A stretch of 64,000 nucleotides of DNA from the NCBI GenBank assembly GCA_012845835.1, contig JABAKD010000013.1:1788415-1852414 (forward strand), in the 5' to 3' direction. The notes under the pieces were generated by a model. The model did not search any database. It saw only the letters and a list, made by a program, of their open reading frames with translations, and was not told the origin of the DNA. Shown one piece after another: positions 1 to 10,832 of the stretch (within the stretch, counting starts at the first letter, position 1; each line of letters starts with the position of its first letter). Origin of the DNA: Undaria pinnatifida (Eukaryota > Sar > Phaeophyceae > Laminariales > Alariaceae). The position numbers and the translations under genes were made by a program.

Positions 1-1
1 G

Positions 2-187
2 AGCAGCGTCGGACGCGCCGTGGGGCCGGTTGGGTTTTCGATCACCTATGCATGGTCGATTTCTCCGTCCGCATACGACTGGGTGGGTCACCAGTTTCTG
101 TTTTTCATGGCGGCCATTGCGATGATGTTCGTTACGATGATGGCGTGGAGGTCGACCACGAAGGAAAAGACATTGGAACCGAAATAG
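2..187 (+). CDS. C-terminal exon of a membrane transporter, probably major facilitator superfamily (partial)
   Basis: The frame is open from the window edge to a TAG at 185-187 and gives about 61 residues. It opens with SSVGRAVGPVGFSITYAWS, which resembles the start of a late transmembrane helix in MFS exporters (a GRAxGP-type turn followed by a Trp/Ser segment). A very hydrophobic helix follows (HQFLFFMAAIAMMFVTMMAW), then a short basic and acidic cytosolic tail (RSTTKEKTLEPK). This is the layout expected for the last helix and C-terminus of a 12-helix carrier such as the ZIFL or tetracycline-resistance-like exporters. The substrate cannot be told. The rest of the gene lies to the left. The frame was chosen because the alternative frame starting at 52 gives a polar, featureless product. 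The family call is from pattern recognition only. Confidence 0.55.
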   Translation, partial: SSVGRAVGPVGFSITYAWSISPSAYDWVGHQFLFFMAAIAMMFVTMMAWRSTTKEKTLEPK

Positions 188-339
188 CGAACGAGTTAGG
201 GTTGTTGAACGGTTGTTGGGGAGTGCTTCACCACTAATTCGACACTGTGGGCTAGGGTCACTACACAAGCAGAACTAGCCACTTCAGAACGCGGCTACCG
301 TAGGAGGGGTACCCTAATTTTCACTATTAAATAGTGGGT

Positions 340-570
340 TTAGATCACTCTCACGGGTGACTCTGTACCGCACTGACAACAACACGTTCATCGATATATC
401 TAGTGCAGCGTAGCACCCACCTCGTATGGGATTCATATCGCAGAGTTATGACAGCACGGAAGCCTATGAACGCTTGGAACAAGGGGGTCACTCGCGCGAG
501 TGACCCCAACTTACTGCAAACGAAGGCCCTTAAAAAGGTATCCACCCCCCTACCGCGGCATTGACTAGTC
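340..570 (+). repeat. Palindrome-bearing dispersed repeat, copy A
   Basis: Contains a perfect 24-base palindrome at 484-507, made of the arm GGGGTCACTCGC and its exact reverse complement. Flanking sequence (GCAGCGTA..., TATCGCA...GTTA...AGCACG, and an A-rich side after the palindrome) is shared with copies near 23085-23400, 35925-36195 and, reversed, 60600-60870. No coding capacity. Confidence 0.7.
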
Positions 571-810
571 TTTTGGCGGGGTACGGTAAAGGGGGTTCGT
601 GTTCAGTCGCGTATGAAGGCTCGTGGTCAACCCTAACGCTATTTATTCGAGGATTGGCGATATGCACCGCCGTGGAGTCGTTCGGTACCTTGCGGTAACA
701 ACTGACACTTGGAAAAGGTGCTTGAACGGGGTACAGAGCCACTACTCCCGCGAATGGCCCTTATTCGGCGCGTACCAACAATTAAGGTATCCCCCTCTAT
801 CGCAGCACGA

Positions 811-853
811 CTCCAACACAACCACGAACACAAACACGAACACAAACACAAAC
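811..853 (+). repeat. Hexamer microsatellite (ACAAAC/ACGAAC)
   Basis: About seven imperfect tandem hexamers reading AACACAAACACG. Confidence 0.7.
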
Positions 854-2789
854 GCGACTAACCGATGTTTAGAGCGAGTTGTTTTCCCCTCGTTCACAGT
901 GTGAGTCTATCACAAAACCGAATGAGCGGCAAAGGCTACTGGACTGTTGACGCCATCCGTAACCTTCAAGGGGTTAGGTACGAGAGTTGTGGCGCCGTCG
1001 CACCGTTGAAACGTTCGGGGTTAGCCATGCTCTTTGGCAAGGCGTTGGCCGGACGGCGTTTTGTTCGGCAAAAGCCTTTCTGAATGCTTACCTGGTAGGT
1101 AGTGATATACTGGAGAACGAGCAGCACAAGCTCCCGATTGCACCTTCCGACGCGTGATGCAATAGGGATAGGTGGGGCACGTTTTTGCCGAATCGTGTCG
1201 GACCTCTGACGGCTGACAGGGCTCCTTGCCTGCTGTAGGCCAAGAACTATTCAGAACCACTGGAATCAATCATATCGGGCACCACCGGTTCACGTTCGAA
1301 CGATGTTGTTGTTGGATAAATAGTTTTGGTTGGGTTGAGCGCACATCTGTTTTTGACTCGACGGTTGCGTGAGGTACAGAGCTCGTCAAGGGAACCCCTA
1401 TAGTAGTAGCGTGGGTCTTCCCACAGGAGCAAAGTCTGAGTTAGTTTTAAAGGGTATCCATAACGGGAGTCGTGATTGATGATCACGCCCAAACGCCCGT
1501 AAGTAGTTTATTGGAATCCACTACATATTGTATGGTACGCGTTTGGAGTTCTGCCCCCCTAATTTACCAACGCCTTGGGTGCGTCCTTGTTTGGACGTAC
1601 TTCCCCTTTGTTCGATAGACAGGCTCACAGTATTCAGGTGCTTGCGCAAATCTGTGTGGATCTGTGGTGGTGTCTGTGTCCACGATATTGCGGGGGGACA
1701 CGTAGTCCTCGAGACCAACAACGTCTAAAACACATCTGGCGTTATCTGTGACATGTGGCTAGGAGTTGGAGTTTGTTTTGTCGTTTGGTGAGTTTGTTTT
1801 GTCGAACTAAATGAAAACACCGTTACGACGGCAATCTCAAGGAGCAGAGTAAGCCGGCATGTATTAAAAGACTATGTTCCTCGCCTCTCAAACTCGTTAA
1901 AACTACTCTTTTTTTTCGCTATTTCCCTGCAAGGGCCAAAGTGGGAACTCCTTGTTCACAACGGATGTGGGTATCGCACGGGACCTAACCAGGTGATGCG
2001 TTTTAACTGAATTGTCGCAAATGATGACGGAGGTATGCACAAACTACATGGTATTTACAACCTCATTCTGTTCGCTTTTAATTCGTAGAATCAACCGTAT
2101 GCTTTGTCTTTCGACAACGGCAAACGGCTCCTTTCGTGAGGACGAACAGGTGTTTTGTTTGTTTTCAAAATGATGCCAGGTATTTATTTCGGGATCTAGT
2201 CTAGTGTAGTGTAGTGTAGGCATCTTTAGCCCAAAATAATAGCTGGTGTTTGGCCGATTCTGGCGATACTCGGAGTTTATTTTTAGGTTACGTTTCGTTC
2301 AAGGTTTCTTAGTGAGTTGATTTTAGCGTGATACGATGCTTTGTTTTCTCGTTATCAGCGTCGAACGCGCTTGACCTTGCGGTCACTAATTCATAAGTTT
2401 CATCTAAAAAAAAAAATCACTAGTTGATATATGTCTGAGCGCCATTGGATAATTTCTGCTGGTAGGACCAGAGCTTTCGCAAGTACTGTTCGTCAAAGAG
2501 AGAGATAGTACGTAATGGTTTTGGATACCTCGTGAGCTCTGACATCTAGTTCTACGGTTTTTCATATCTGATCTTATAAATGCACAAGATTTGCGCCAGG
2601 GCAGAGTCTGTACGTTACTGATTCCACTTCGTGCTACGCGCACGGTGGGGGTTGCTCGTTTTAGGCAACTTCACTATTACAGAATGAGCTCGCCAACTGA
2701 GGAGCAATAGTACCCGACCTCTCCGGACTCGAGCTGGGGAGGTGTATTTTACGTTACTACTTATCGGTCAGACTACTTTGTTGTTCGTT

Positions 2790-3440
2790 GCATAAACCAC
2801 TACGCCGTGGGTACATTGCAACTCGGCGTGTACACTCCCAATCGGTGGGTAGACTAATATTTGGTGGGCACACTACCACTATTCTCTGGATACACTACCA
2901 ATACCATTCGGTGGATACACTGCAGTTCGTGGGGTACAGTACTATCAGTTGGTTCGAGTACTACTTGTTGGGTAAGCTACTATTCGGTGGGTACATTACA
3001 ATTTGGCGTATACCCTCCTATTGGGTGGGTGCACTACCTCACTATCATACAATTCCAACCAATTCCGTGGATATAGTACTACACCTACCGTTCGGTAGGT
3101 GCACTATTATCTTTTAGGTACATTTCTATTCGTGGGTACACTGCTATTCAGCGGGCACACTACTATTCGATGAGTACACCACCATTTGGTGGGTAGACTA
3201 CTACTCGTTGGGTGCTTGCAGTTCGTTGTGTACGCTACTATTCGCTTGGTACCCTACTATTCGGCGGGTACCCAACTATTCGGTGAATAGACTACTGTTC
3301 GTTGAGTACACTACCACTCGGTGGGTACGGCGCGATTCGGTGGGAGCACTACTATGCGGAGGGTACACCACTAGACTATTCGTTGGTTACGGTAGCATTC
3401 GTGTTTACACTTCTATTCGGTTGGCGTAGACTATCTTTCG
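2790..3440 (+). repeat. Degenerate minisatellite, 19-bp unit
   Basis: About 30 imperfect tandem copies of a unit close to ACTATTCGGTGGGTACACT. Three neighbouring copies near 3140-3200 keep an exact 19-bp spacing. Open frames across it are by-products of the repeat. Confidence 0.85.
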
Positions 3441-4530
3441 TTGGAACACCTCATGCACGGGGTTCGCTTGGTCATCAGCGGATTGAGCATGCCAAGATGG
3501 AAGCCGCCAATTGGTCCTTGGAGGAGTCGTAAACATGTCCCGGTTATTGATCTCTCCGGAACTTTCACGCAGGCTGCAAATTCCACCACAAATCCTCCAA
3601 CATGGCAAATACATGTTGCAACTCCCTGGGTATTCCAATATCTGGTATCAATCTCTGTAGATATCATACAGTTAAGCCTAATGGAGATTAATACGAGCAA
3701 TATATCGATCCAACATCCCCTTTGCTCGTGACAACTAACTGTCATTTTAGTGCCCAGTACATTGTAGGCGAAAGAAACCACCGAAGAAAAGCCTTGAAAT
3801 TCAAATAAATTACAAAGAAGGGCCTTGCCCCTAATGTCTTCCCGGTAATCAGCACTCAGTCGTTCCGGTCAAAGGGTCATCAACTCGCCGAATATTAGGG
3901 TCGAAATAAACGTGTGAAATTCAAAACCAACAAGTTCAAGGTTCCCTGCAATCAGCACTCGGCGCAAGTGACTAGGGACACCTGCCCTGCAAACAAACGG
4001 CATTCGGCTGGGCGACAGAAAACGAAAAAATAAATCAATGCTGAATCCCCGATGCTCGTATAAAACTCTGAATGTATAATCAAGTTTTCGTCGTCGAATA
4101 TTAATTGAAACACCGAACATTCCACAGCTCCAGATAATATACTCCATAATGCTCCGTTTAAAAATTAACACTGCAATAAAAAAAAGGTCAAACTTCATCG
4201 AATACTAACCACGCGACAATATTGTTCTACCTCCAATATGCCCCAAATTCTCAATCACGAAAGAATCAATACTGAAATCAAGACAACAAATGACAAGTTC
4301 CGCAATGAAATTATCGGCGAAACAACCAATATTTTACCTCCAATTAAAGTATGGACTAGTCCAAGTCCTCGATCAAGCAAATAATACTGAGTAATACTGA
4401 TATCTGGGTTAAAAAAAAAACACGAAAAATACTCCAGAAACGACCAATATTCTACTCGCAAATAATCTACTCCAAGCTTTCGCCCAAGTAACATTTTAAG
4501 GTATTTACCCCGGGTTTTACCCTACAAAAA
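3441..4530. other. AT-rich gene-free stretch
   Basis: No credible gene. 4200-4480 repeats phrases such as ACCAATATT...CTAC at irregular spacing and may be an old decayed satellite. Confidence 0.5.
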
Positions 4531-4534
4531 AACT

Positions 4535-4960
4535 TATGTAAGTTCTGTGGGGCGTTCATACCCGTACCCGGGACTTGAGTTCTGTACGCCAGTGTCACAA
4601 AGACCCGGGGTACGGGACCAGCATTTTTATACCTGCCCGGAACTTCTGTAAGTTCTGTACGCCCGTGCCACAATACCCGGAACTTCTGCAAGTTCGGTTT
4701 AGGACTTTCATACCCGTGCCTGGAACTCCTGTAAATTCTTCAAGACGTACCCGAAACTTCTGTGGGTTCTGTGCGGCCCGTGTCACAATACCCGGGGTAG
4801 GGGTGCAGCATGTTTTTACCCGCCCGGTTCTTCTTTAGGTTCTGTATGACTGTGCCACAATACCCGGAACTTCTGGAAGTTCTGTAACACTTCCATACCC
4901 GTAACGGAAACTTCTGGAAGTTCCGTAAGACTCTCATACCCATACCCGGAATCCACAAAC
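4535..4960 (+). repeat. Minisatellite with ~45-65 bp imperfect units
   Basis: Repeated phrases ACCCGGAACTTCTG, AAGTTCTGTA and GTGCCACAATACCCGG recur seven or so times at uneven spacing. It is open on both strands only because of the repeat. Confidence 0.8.
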
Positions 4961-5059
4961 CCTACAGAACATAACCTTGCAAAATTGAAAAGTAACATCG
5001 AGATGAAAATCTCAAATGTCATTATTAAATACTCCCAAAAAGGCACACAAACCAGGGGT

Positions 5060-5465
5060 TGTTGGGCCGATATTCCGGGCCAGGACGGACGGGGTGGGTC
5101 TGAAATTTGCGATGGGCTACGCCGGGCCAGGCCGAGTCTGTTGAAAATGTGATGGGTCGGTCCGGACCAGGCCGCGGCCCATCATGTGAGTAATTGATGG
5201 GCCGGATAGGGCCGGGGCCCATCATCCCGAAATATGATGGGTCGGGCCGGTCGGCGGTCCATGAAACGTGGGAAACGTGGGCATCTACATGGGTCGATCT
5301 GTCCAGCGCGCGACACGACCCTCGAGTTTTCACGAGCCAGCCCGGGCCGCGTCCGATTAAATATGGTGTCCTACGTCTACTGTGTTGATAGTGCTAAACA
5401 GTGTCAATCCTGCCCATGTAACGACCCACGTTTTTCACGGGCCGCGGCCCATGAATTTCGCACAA
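5060..5465 (+). repeat. GGGCC/CATCAT-rich short repeat tract
   Basis: Short modules (GATGGGCCGGG, GGCCCATCAT, CGGGCCAGGCCG) recur in both orientations, making several small inverted repeats such as ATGATGGGCC next to GGCCCATCAT. No gene. Confidence 0.6.
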
Positions 5466-5649
5466 AAAGATACCTGGTACACAATCAGCAGCAGTAAACC
5501 AATTGGCAGCCCGGGCGCAGTCTGCCATTTCAGAAAAAAAAGTAGGTGCACACTTACTCCATGCACAAGCTTGACGGAAGTCACAGCAGAATACTGACAC
5601 GAGAGCCACTGACTCTTCGTCTTTGCTGATCTGCTGATATCAATGAGAA

Positions 5650-6560
5650 CCCACGTTCACTGCGCTTCGTGACCCTTGTGCAAATGTCTGATCAAAGCCT
5701 TGGTGCCGTTGTAGGTGTACAAAGCACAATCCTTGGCGTTTCTGTCCCCCAGTATGTGGCATCGAGACAAACGATTCACCATGCTCTCGATGAACGTCTT
5801 CTGCGCAATTTCCAACGTTCCCACTTCCCAGTCGCGTTTGAAAATGCAACCCGTGTACCACGTTAGTTCTCCGGGGTTGCTCGTGGGAACCTTCGCAACT
5901 AACGCGGCATGCACATATTTGCACGTCTCGCCCGAGCCTGTAAGCACAATGACGTCATCTACATGATGGACGATGATTTGTTCTACTTTACCGTCCATTA
6001 CCACCCAGAAAATGCACGGATTTTAGTCCTGACATGCTCCATGCTGTACTCAACCACTGTTTCTATCAGTAATCCAGTCCACTGCCCTCCGATCTGGCTT
6101 AGGCCATACGATGACCTGTTGAGGCGAACAGTCTTTCCTGACATGTCACCACACCCGGCGGGTAGTTTCATTTGTGTTTCGTTATCAAATTTCGCGCAAA
6201 CGAAAGCTTGCACGACATCCGAACAATATGCTCTTAATTCCTTCTCATTTGCAACAGCCCCCAGAATTTTAACTGGGACGCTGAACAGGGAGTTGGCGCG
6301 AACGTCTGAAATCAGCCAACGTCCTAAACCTGGTGAAATGCCTTCGCCACAACTCTATCGTTTAGCTTTTCTATCAAGTCGTCTTAATTTTTCATGTGGG
6401 AAAGCACCCACATTCCACCTGCAGGTTTCCCCCCCTTTGTCAGTACCGCGGCTTCGTACGTCCCGGTCTTTTTATGACCGTCAAGGTCTAGATTCATGGC
6501 CTCATACCACGCCGCTCTGCACATCGGTTGCTCTACGCCAGCTGCGGATTGCGGGGCAAG
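5650..6560 (-). pseudogene. Copia reverse transcriptase (broken)
   Basis: Starts after the linker at RAAWYEAMNLDLDGHKKTGT (about 6530-6470) and runs through QAFVCAKFDNETQMKLPAGC and RSSYGL to the catalytic block HHVDDVIVLTGSG (about 5976-5935), then ELTWYTGCIFKRDWEVGTLE. Tyr of the usual YVDD box is His here. A frameshift near 6000 splits the domain into two open frames, and stops break the part around 6250-6380. It would copy element RNA into cDNA if intact. Confidence 0.85.
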
Positions 6561-7429
6561 CGGTTCTACGCCAGCAGGAAAGATAATTGTCATGCACCCG
6601 CTCGACTCCCCTTTGTATACCTCGCATACTCCATCCAGTAAAGCCGTATCTTCCACCGCGGTCCAGGGCAAACGTCGGGTCGTCGTCCAATGCACAGCCG
6701 CCGCAAGCAGCGCGTCGAGGATCTTGGAGTTTATCGTATACTGGCGTCAGGCAGGTTGGTTTCCCTCTTGGCACTGGCTCTGATCCCGGGTCCATCACCA
6801 TGATATCGCGGGGTTCGTCTACAGAAGTCGCGAAGCTCGTGCGCCTCCTCGACAGGATCGCGGGCGGATCCACACCACTCCCTTGGGCGGTGTCGGTGGT
6901 CAATGCTTCGCAGGAGACGCTATCGGCCCTCCCTACTGGGACTGAGGGGTTATCCACTTTACCCCCGTCAGACGAACTTATCGTCGGTCGAGGCTGTTCA
7001 GTCACCGGCCCGCCGGCGACAGATGCCTGTTGTGAACGCTCTTGCGAAATCGAGACTATATCGAAACCCCACGCCACGTGGAGGTCATCTAGATGAGCCA
7101 GATCGTCGATCATCAGGCCTTTCGCTACCCCCCCATCACCTTGATCCGACGAGCTCTCGTCGTCCGCGACGGACCCTTCCTCTTCCGCAGACAAGGAGTC
7201 ATTCGTCTGCGCAAGTACGGAAGGTGCAGGCAACACCCGTTGCCAGGTGACATGTCGCGACTATCATATGATGGTGCCTAGCCAGCCCGAGTATAGAGCC
7301 CCGAGGGTAGTGGAGGTCAGCGCCAACGTGAAACACTCCTGCTTTCTCGCTCGTGATTTCTCCCTTTTACCTTGCGGTAGCCAGGGTTGGGGATAGGTAG
7401 ACATACTGCCGGGGAGGGGCTACCACGCC

Positions 7430-7960
7430 TTATCTAATGCGGTGACTTGCTATCTGGGTTGGTCGTGTTTGGTTTGAGAGGTCTAACGAATTGCACGCCC
7501 AGAGGGAAGCTTCAGCCCACAACAATGCAGTGCCCAGAAATTGCGCGGCGGGAAAGAGCTCAGAAGCGTGGATTCGACCCGTCGTTGCGGCCGTCACGAT
7601 CAAACCTAGAGGGAGCTTTGGGAACCTATTGAATTGCGGACTGTCGGCCGTCGTGAATTCCTGCTCGTTTCCTCTCCATCTACACAGGTCTCCCAATGCC
7701 CCCCGGCGGAATCCACCTTCACCATCTGATCGAGCAATTGCCACCTGCAAGAGACACCATCTGCACGAGTATTCGCGAGGAACTGCTCAAACTCTCCCGA
7801 AACGTCCGATTTGTGGCGGACACAACACTACCACGTACACGGGAAAACGTCGTCGCGCGCTATGAGGGTCCCGTCGCCCCGGTGGCGAATCAGGTTATCC
7901 TCGACCCTGGTATAGGTCAGTTTCGCGGGTTCAAGCCCCCCTGAGTGCATACTCGTATAT
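7430..7960 (-). pseudogene. Copia integrase core (broken)
   Basis: The minus strand shows LIARDDVFP (about 7866-7840, in the place of the family's RDDFSRYTW block), then SGEFEQFLANTRADG and, after a frameshift, IARSDGEGGFRRGALGDLC and EFTTADSPQFN (about 7665-7630). This matches the D,D-35-E core of copia integrases. The final catalytic Glu region is damaged. An in-frame stop follows the first block. Confidence 0.8.
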
Positions 7961-8004
7961 ATTCGTGGGGACTTTTTCTTGTGCACAAAATGACTTGCGG
8001 AAAG

Positions 8005-8225
8005 CGCAAGAGCGTGAGTTAGCAAATCTCGATGAAAAATCGACGAGCAGTGAGATTGCTGAACTATATGCGCGATAAACATTTAAGACAAGACCCGGGG
8101 GGGGAGAAGGGACGACACCTATGACCACGGCTTGTCCAGAAGCTGGAAAGTAGATGTGTGCAAAGAAAAAAAACAAATGAGAGTTTGTCCCGTTTCTTCC
8201 CGATAGCCTCTGCAGTATTAGACCC
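8005..8225 (-). repeat. Dispersed repeat inserted in the copia pre-integrase/integrase junction
   Basis: The reverse complement of 8034-8170 matches 49720-49880 almost throughout: TTCCAGCTTCTGGACAAGCC, GTGGTCAT, a C-rich run, TTTATCGCGCATA, and CTGCTCGTCGATTTTTC. It interrupts the copia frame between the pre-integrase and integrase blocks. Exact ends are not resolved. Confidence 0.65.
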
Positions 8226-8229
8226 TACC

Positions 8230-8560
8230 AATCCACGAAAGCCCTCACGAGTATATTTCCTGCTCGTGTGTGCGTAGACTGATTGTTGCTTTTGCGGAAG
8301 CCAGTAGCCATAGAGCACCCCTTGCACTCGGGAACTTCGGCCGCAAGGACGATCCCTTTCTGCTCCGCGGACGTCTAGAATCGACCCTCGTGACATCGTC
8401 CAGCATCGCAGTGGAAGTCGTTAACGTTAATCGTAGACGTTTTAGGTTCTTTGCCTTGGGGCGAGAACAGCGCAGGTACTTTCCCCACTACTGCTGTCGA
8501 CCCAGTAGCCGTTAGGGCTAAACAGGGTCCCACTAGACGGGAATATGATGGAGCTCTCTG
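8230..8560 (-). pseudogene. Copia pre-integrase region (broken)
   Basis: Decayed text on the minus strand includes GYWVDSSSGE-like sequence near 8510-8480, then a Cys-rich segment (VPECKGCSMA-like) and QSTHTRAG near 8280-8250. This resembles the pre-integrase zinc region of copia. Several stops and shifts are present. Confidence 0.55.
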
Positions 8561-8629
8561 GCAGCAACAAGTACGGTGGGGCGCCAGTCAAAAACGCGTC
8601 TGTTTTTGATTAGCGTAGTCAGAAAAAAT

Positions 8630-8860
8630 AGGTGATAGAACGAAGATCGGGCACGTGCGCAACGTCAGTCAGAAACACGCCCACCTACCCGTTCCCGAAC
8701 CGAAAGACAAACATTATATCACCGTATCCTTCGATTGCGTGAGATGTGCCGTCGGCGATCTCCGTTTTCAAAATACATTCTCTGTAAGCGCTTGCATGAT
8801 CAGCTGAAGGGGTCAGGTGAGTAGACGTTCCACTGTCGCACATCCAAGCCTCATCGCCTG
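8630..8860 (-). pseudogene. Copia aspartic protease (broken)
   Basis: The minus strand reads EAWMCDSGTSTHLTPSAD (about 8856-8803), which carries the D-S-G catalytic triplet of copia proteases. It continues to AIEGYGDIMF and, after one in-frame stop, TDVAHVPDLRS (about 8672-8640). The role would be processing of Gag-Pol. Confidence 0.8.
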
Positions 8861-8987
8861 CATGTCAGGCCAACTCTCCATCCCTCATCGCACTTGCCTC
8901 TTTCTTTGGCCATGAAGACCGAGACCCGAATCGCATCACCATCATTGTCGTCGGAGACGACGTCGAGCCTTGCTCCAAACTGGCGCG

Positions 8988-9745
8988 TTACCGCCAACAC
9001 AGCATCTTCTTTGCTGTGGGGCAGAGAGCGGCAGTGAATGACCACCCGTGGCAGCGGCTGCATAGCTTCACCGCATGGTCGGGGGTCCGATGTCCCTTCT
9101 TTCTACACCTAAAACACTCCTCCGTGGGGGCATCTCCTTCGCCGGCTTTGGTGCTGCCGACAACACCATCGGCAGCCGCGGATAAATCACCACGTTCCCC
9201 TGTGGTGATTCTGCCGCCGGCGCCGCAGACACCACCGTCACCGTTGGTACCATTACTCTCCCGTCCGTATTCTCCTCCACGGCGGGATCTGACTTTCCCG
9301 CGGCCGCTACCCGTACCATCGCCGATGCACATGGCATGGCCCCGCGACTTAGCCCGCGTCCGAGCCCTTCTTTTTGTTGACAGAACATTAGTAGTGCTGC
9401 TCTCGCACAGCCTTGATTATGCCATTGCGGCCGGTGCTGTCGTCGAAGGCCAGGTTCCCAGGTTCCTTGTCTCCACCTCGTACTCGGAGGGCAGAGCATA
9501 GCTGACACCTGTGTACAGCATATGATCGTCGAGCGTCATACCAGCTGCGCGCATCTCTGCGGCAAGATCTTCTACCCTACCATCTCCAGAAGCGGAGTGC
9601 CCCTCTGCGCTCTCCTGAACCATTGTATGCTTCGGGAAATGTCGGACATGGCCCCAGCTGTCTGGGGACATTACCAAGCATTGAGAGCGTGCCACGCTTC
9701 CCTCGGCGAGACACACCTGTGCCGTGTATGCACTTGTCCCTCTTG
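8988..9745 (-). pseudogene. Copia Gag with zinc knuckles (broken)
   Basis: Minus-strand frames give SPREAWHALNAW near 9740-9700, then EDLAAEMRAAGMTLDDHMLY and ALPSEYEVETRNL (about 9600-9470), matching UBN2-type copia gag. A Cys/His cluster follows near 9100-8990 (CFRCRKKGH and CSRCHGW). Three frames are needed to read it all, so it is inactive. The element's 5' end stops at the LTR insertion at 9757. Confidence 0.8.
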
Positions 9746-9756
9746 GCTTTAAGAGG

Positions 9757-10262
9757 TGTTACGGTTCAGTGACAGTTTCAAGAGTTATTATGACAGGCGT
9801 TTTTGTGATAGTAGGGGCCGCGCTATTTATGTCCCCTCCCTTAGTCGGGTGTGGCTGCCCCACCCGGACACTTCTTCTTCTTCTTCTTCTTCACTTGACT
9901 TCACTTGTTCAACCAAGCATCAAGCAATTCCACAATTCCTTGGGTTCACGTTCATAAACCTTCGGATCAGCAATCAAGTTACCATTCTCACGCTACCTTC
10001 TCGGGAGACTTCCATCCTGAGCACTTGCACAAGGGACTTGCTCTCTTTCTCCGAGGAACGCTCAAGCGCCTTCTGAACTCGGTCGTATCGGACCTTCGGA
10101 GGTCAGTTATTATGAATACCTGAGACGGGCTGCAGATTTAGCCTGTGTGTGGACCTTGCGATGCTAGTAGGGTAGATACCTTCGTCTTCTTCGCCATGAA
10201 TATACTCGCATGTCCACCCTGATCCCAAACTGACTCCGCCTTCTAGGCTCCGATTCGTAACA
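9757..10262 (+). repeat. LTR 1 (outer left)
   Basis: 506 bp, TGTTACGG...CGTAACA. Includes a variable TTC run near 9869-9892. By eye it differs from LTR 3 at about 7 positions and from LTR 2 at about 25. Confidence 0.9.
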
Positions 10263-10321
10263 TGGTGTCCAATCCGAGAATCGAACTCGGGTTTCCACAG
10301 CCACAATGTGGTGTACTGACC
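10263..10321 (-). other. Reverse-transcribed tRNA-His(GTG) 3' portion used as primer-binding site
   Basis: Directly abuts the CA end of LTR 1. The minus strand reads as the 3' three-quarters of a tRNA, ending with non-templated-type CCA (10265-10263). It has an acceptor 3' strand, a 5-bp T stem with loop TTCGATT (10274-10290) and a 5-bp anticodon stem with loop TTGTGGC (10295-10311), giving anticodon GTG (His), followed by a D-loop piece GGTCAGTA. The 5' acceptor strand is absent, so this is not a functional tRNA gene. The CCA and the position show it was copied from a primer tRNA. Confidence 0.8.
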
Positions 10322-10332
10322 TAATGGGGGGA
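10322..10332 (+). promoter_or_regulatory. Polypurine tract before LTR 2
   Basis: TAATGGGGGGA immediately precedes TGTTACGG. The identical 11-mer precedes LTR 3, so it is the plus-strand primer site of this family. Confidence 0.75.
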
Positions 10333-10832
10333 TGTTACGGTTCAGTGACAGTTTCAAGAGTTATTATGACAGGCGTTCTTGTGATAGTAGGGGCCGCGCT
10401 ATTTATGTCCCCTCCCTTAGTCGGGTGTGGCTGCCCCACCCGGATACTTCTTCTTCTTCACTTGACTTCACTTGTTCAACCAAGCATCAACCATCCTCCC
10501 ACAATTCCTTGGGTTCACGTTCATAAACCTTCGGATCAGCAATCAAGTTAACATTTTCACACTACCTTCTCGGGAGGCTTCCCATCTTGAGCACTGGCAC
10601 AAGGGACTTGCTCTCTTTCTCCGTGGAACGCCCAAGCGCCTTCTGAACTCGGTCGTATCGGACCTTCGGAGGTCAGTCATTATGAGTACCTGAGGCAGGC
10701 TACAGATTTAGCCTGTGTGTGGACCTTGCGATGCTAGTAGGCTAGATACCTTCGTCTTCTTCGCCATGAATATACTCGCATGTCCACCCTGATCCCAGAC
10801 TGACTCCGCCTCTTAGGCTCCGATTCGTAACA
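10333..10832 (+). repeat. LTR 2 (internal)
   Basis: 500 bp with the same ends as LTR 1. It has a shorter TTC run and is clearly more diverged than LTR 1 and LTR 3 are from each other. Followed by TGGTGTCC plus a weaker match to the tRNA-His 3' end. Confidence 0.9.

Larger units (their letters stand above)
188..2789. other. Intergenic, no gene seen
   Basis: Short open frames occur on both strands, but none has a recognisable domain, splice pattern or biased composition. It holds the first copy of the palindrome repeat family (about 340-570), an ACAAAC-type hexamer run at 811-853 and a short TAGTG run near 2200-2218. Confidence 0.6.
5640..9752 (-). mobile_element. Decayed Ty1/copia retrotransposon polyprotein (minus strand)
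   Basis: Read on the minus strand, recognisable blocks appear in canonical copia order: gag with zinc knuckles (about 9740-8990), aspartic protease (8860-8630), pre-integrase zinc region (about 8560-8230), integrase core (7960-7430), a long acidic linker (7236-6600) and reverse transcriptase (about 6560-5650). Many frameshifts and stops separate the blocks, so it is dead. RNase H and the 3' LTR are missing at the left end. The 5' end is cut at 9757 by the compound LTR element; a remnant may resume after 17142. A repeat of about 200 bp sits inside the polyprotein near 8005-8225. The integrase-before-RT order excludes gypsy. Confidence 0.85.

Noticed and set aside
2788-3117. Aromatic-rich open frames across 2788-3429
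   Set aside because: They are translations of the 19-bp minisatellite.
5909-6586. 225-codon plus-strand open frame
   Set aside because: Antisense to the copia reverse transcriptase; no domain of its own.
7696-7944. Plus-strand frame preceded by a plausible CTACACAG acceptor (MPPGGIHLHHLIEQLPPARD)
   Set aside because: It lies opposite the minus-strand copia integrase core, whose motifs (FTTADSPQFN, RDD, EQFLANTRADG) explain the sequence better. It is a shadow.
7915-7946. tRNA-like T arm (CGCGGGTTCAAGCCCCC)
   Set aside because: No matching anticodon or acceptor stems around it, and it falls inside the copia integrase region.
10263-10332. Functional tRNA-His gene on the minus strand
   Set aside because: The 5' acceptor strand and most of the D arm are missing, CCA is encoded, and it abuts an LTR end. 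It is a reverse-transcribed primer copy.
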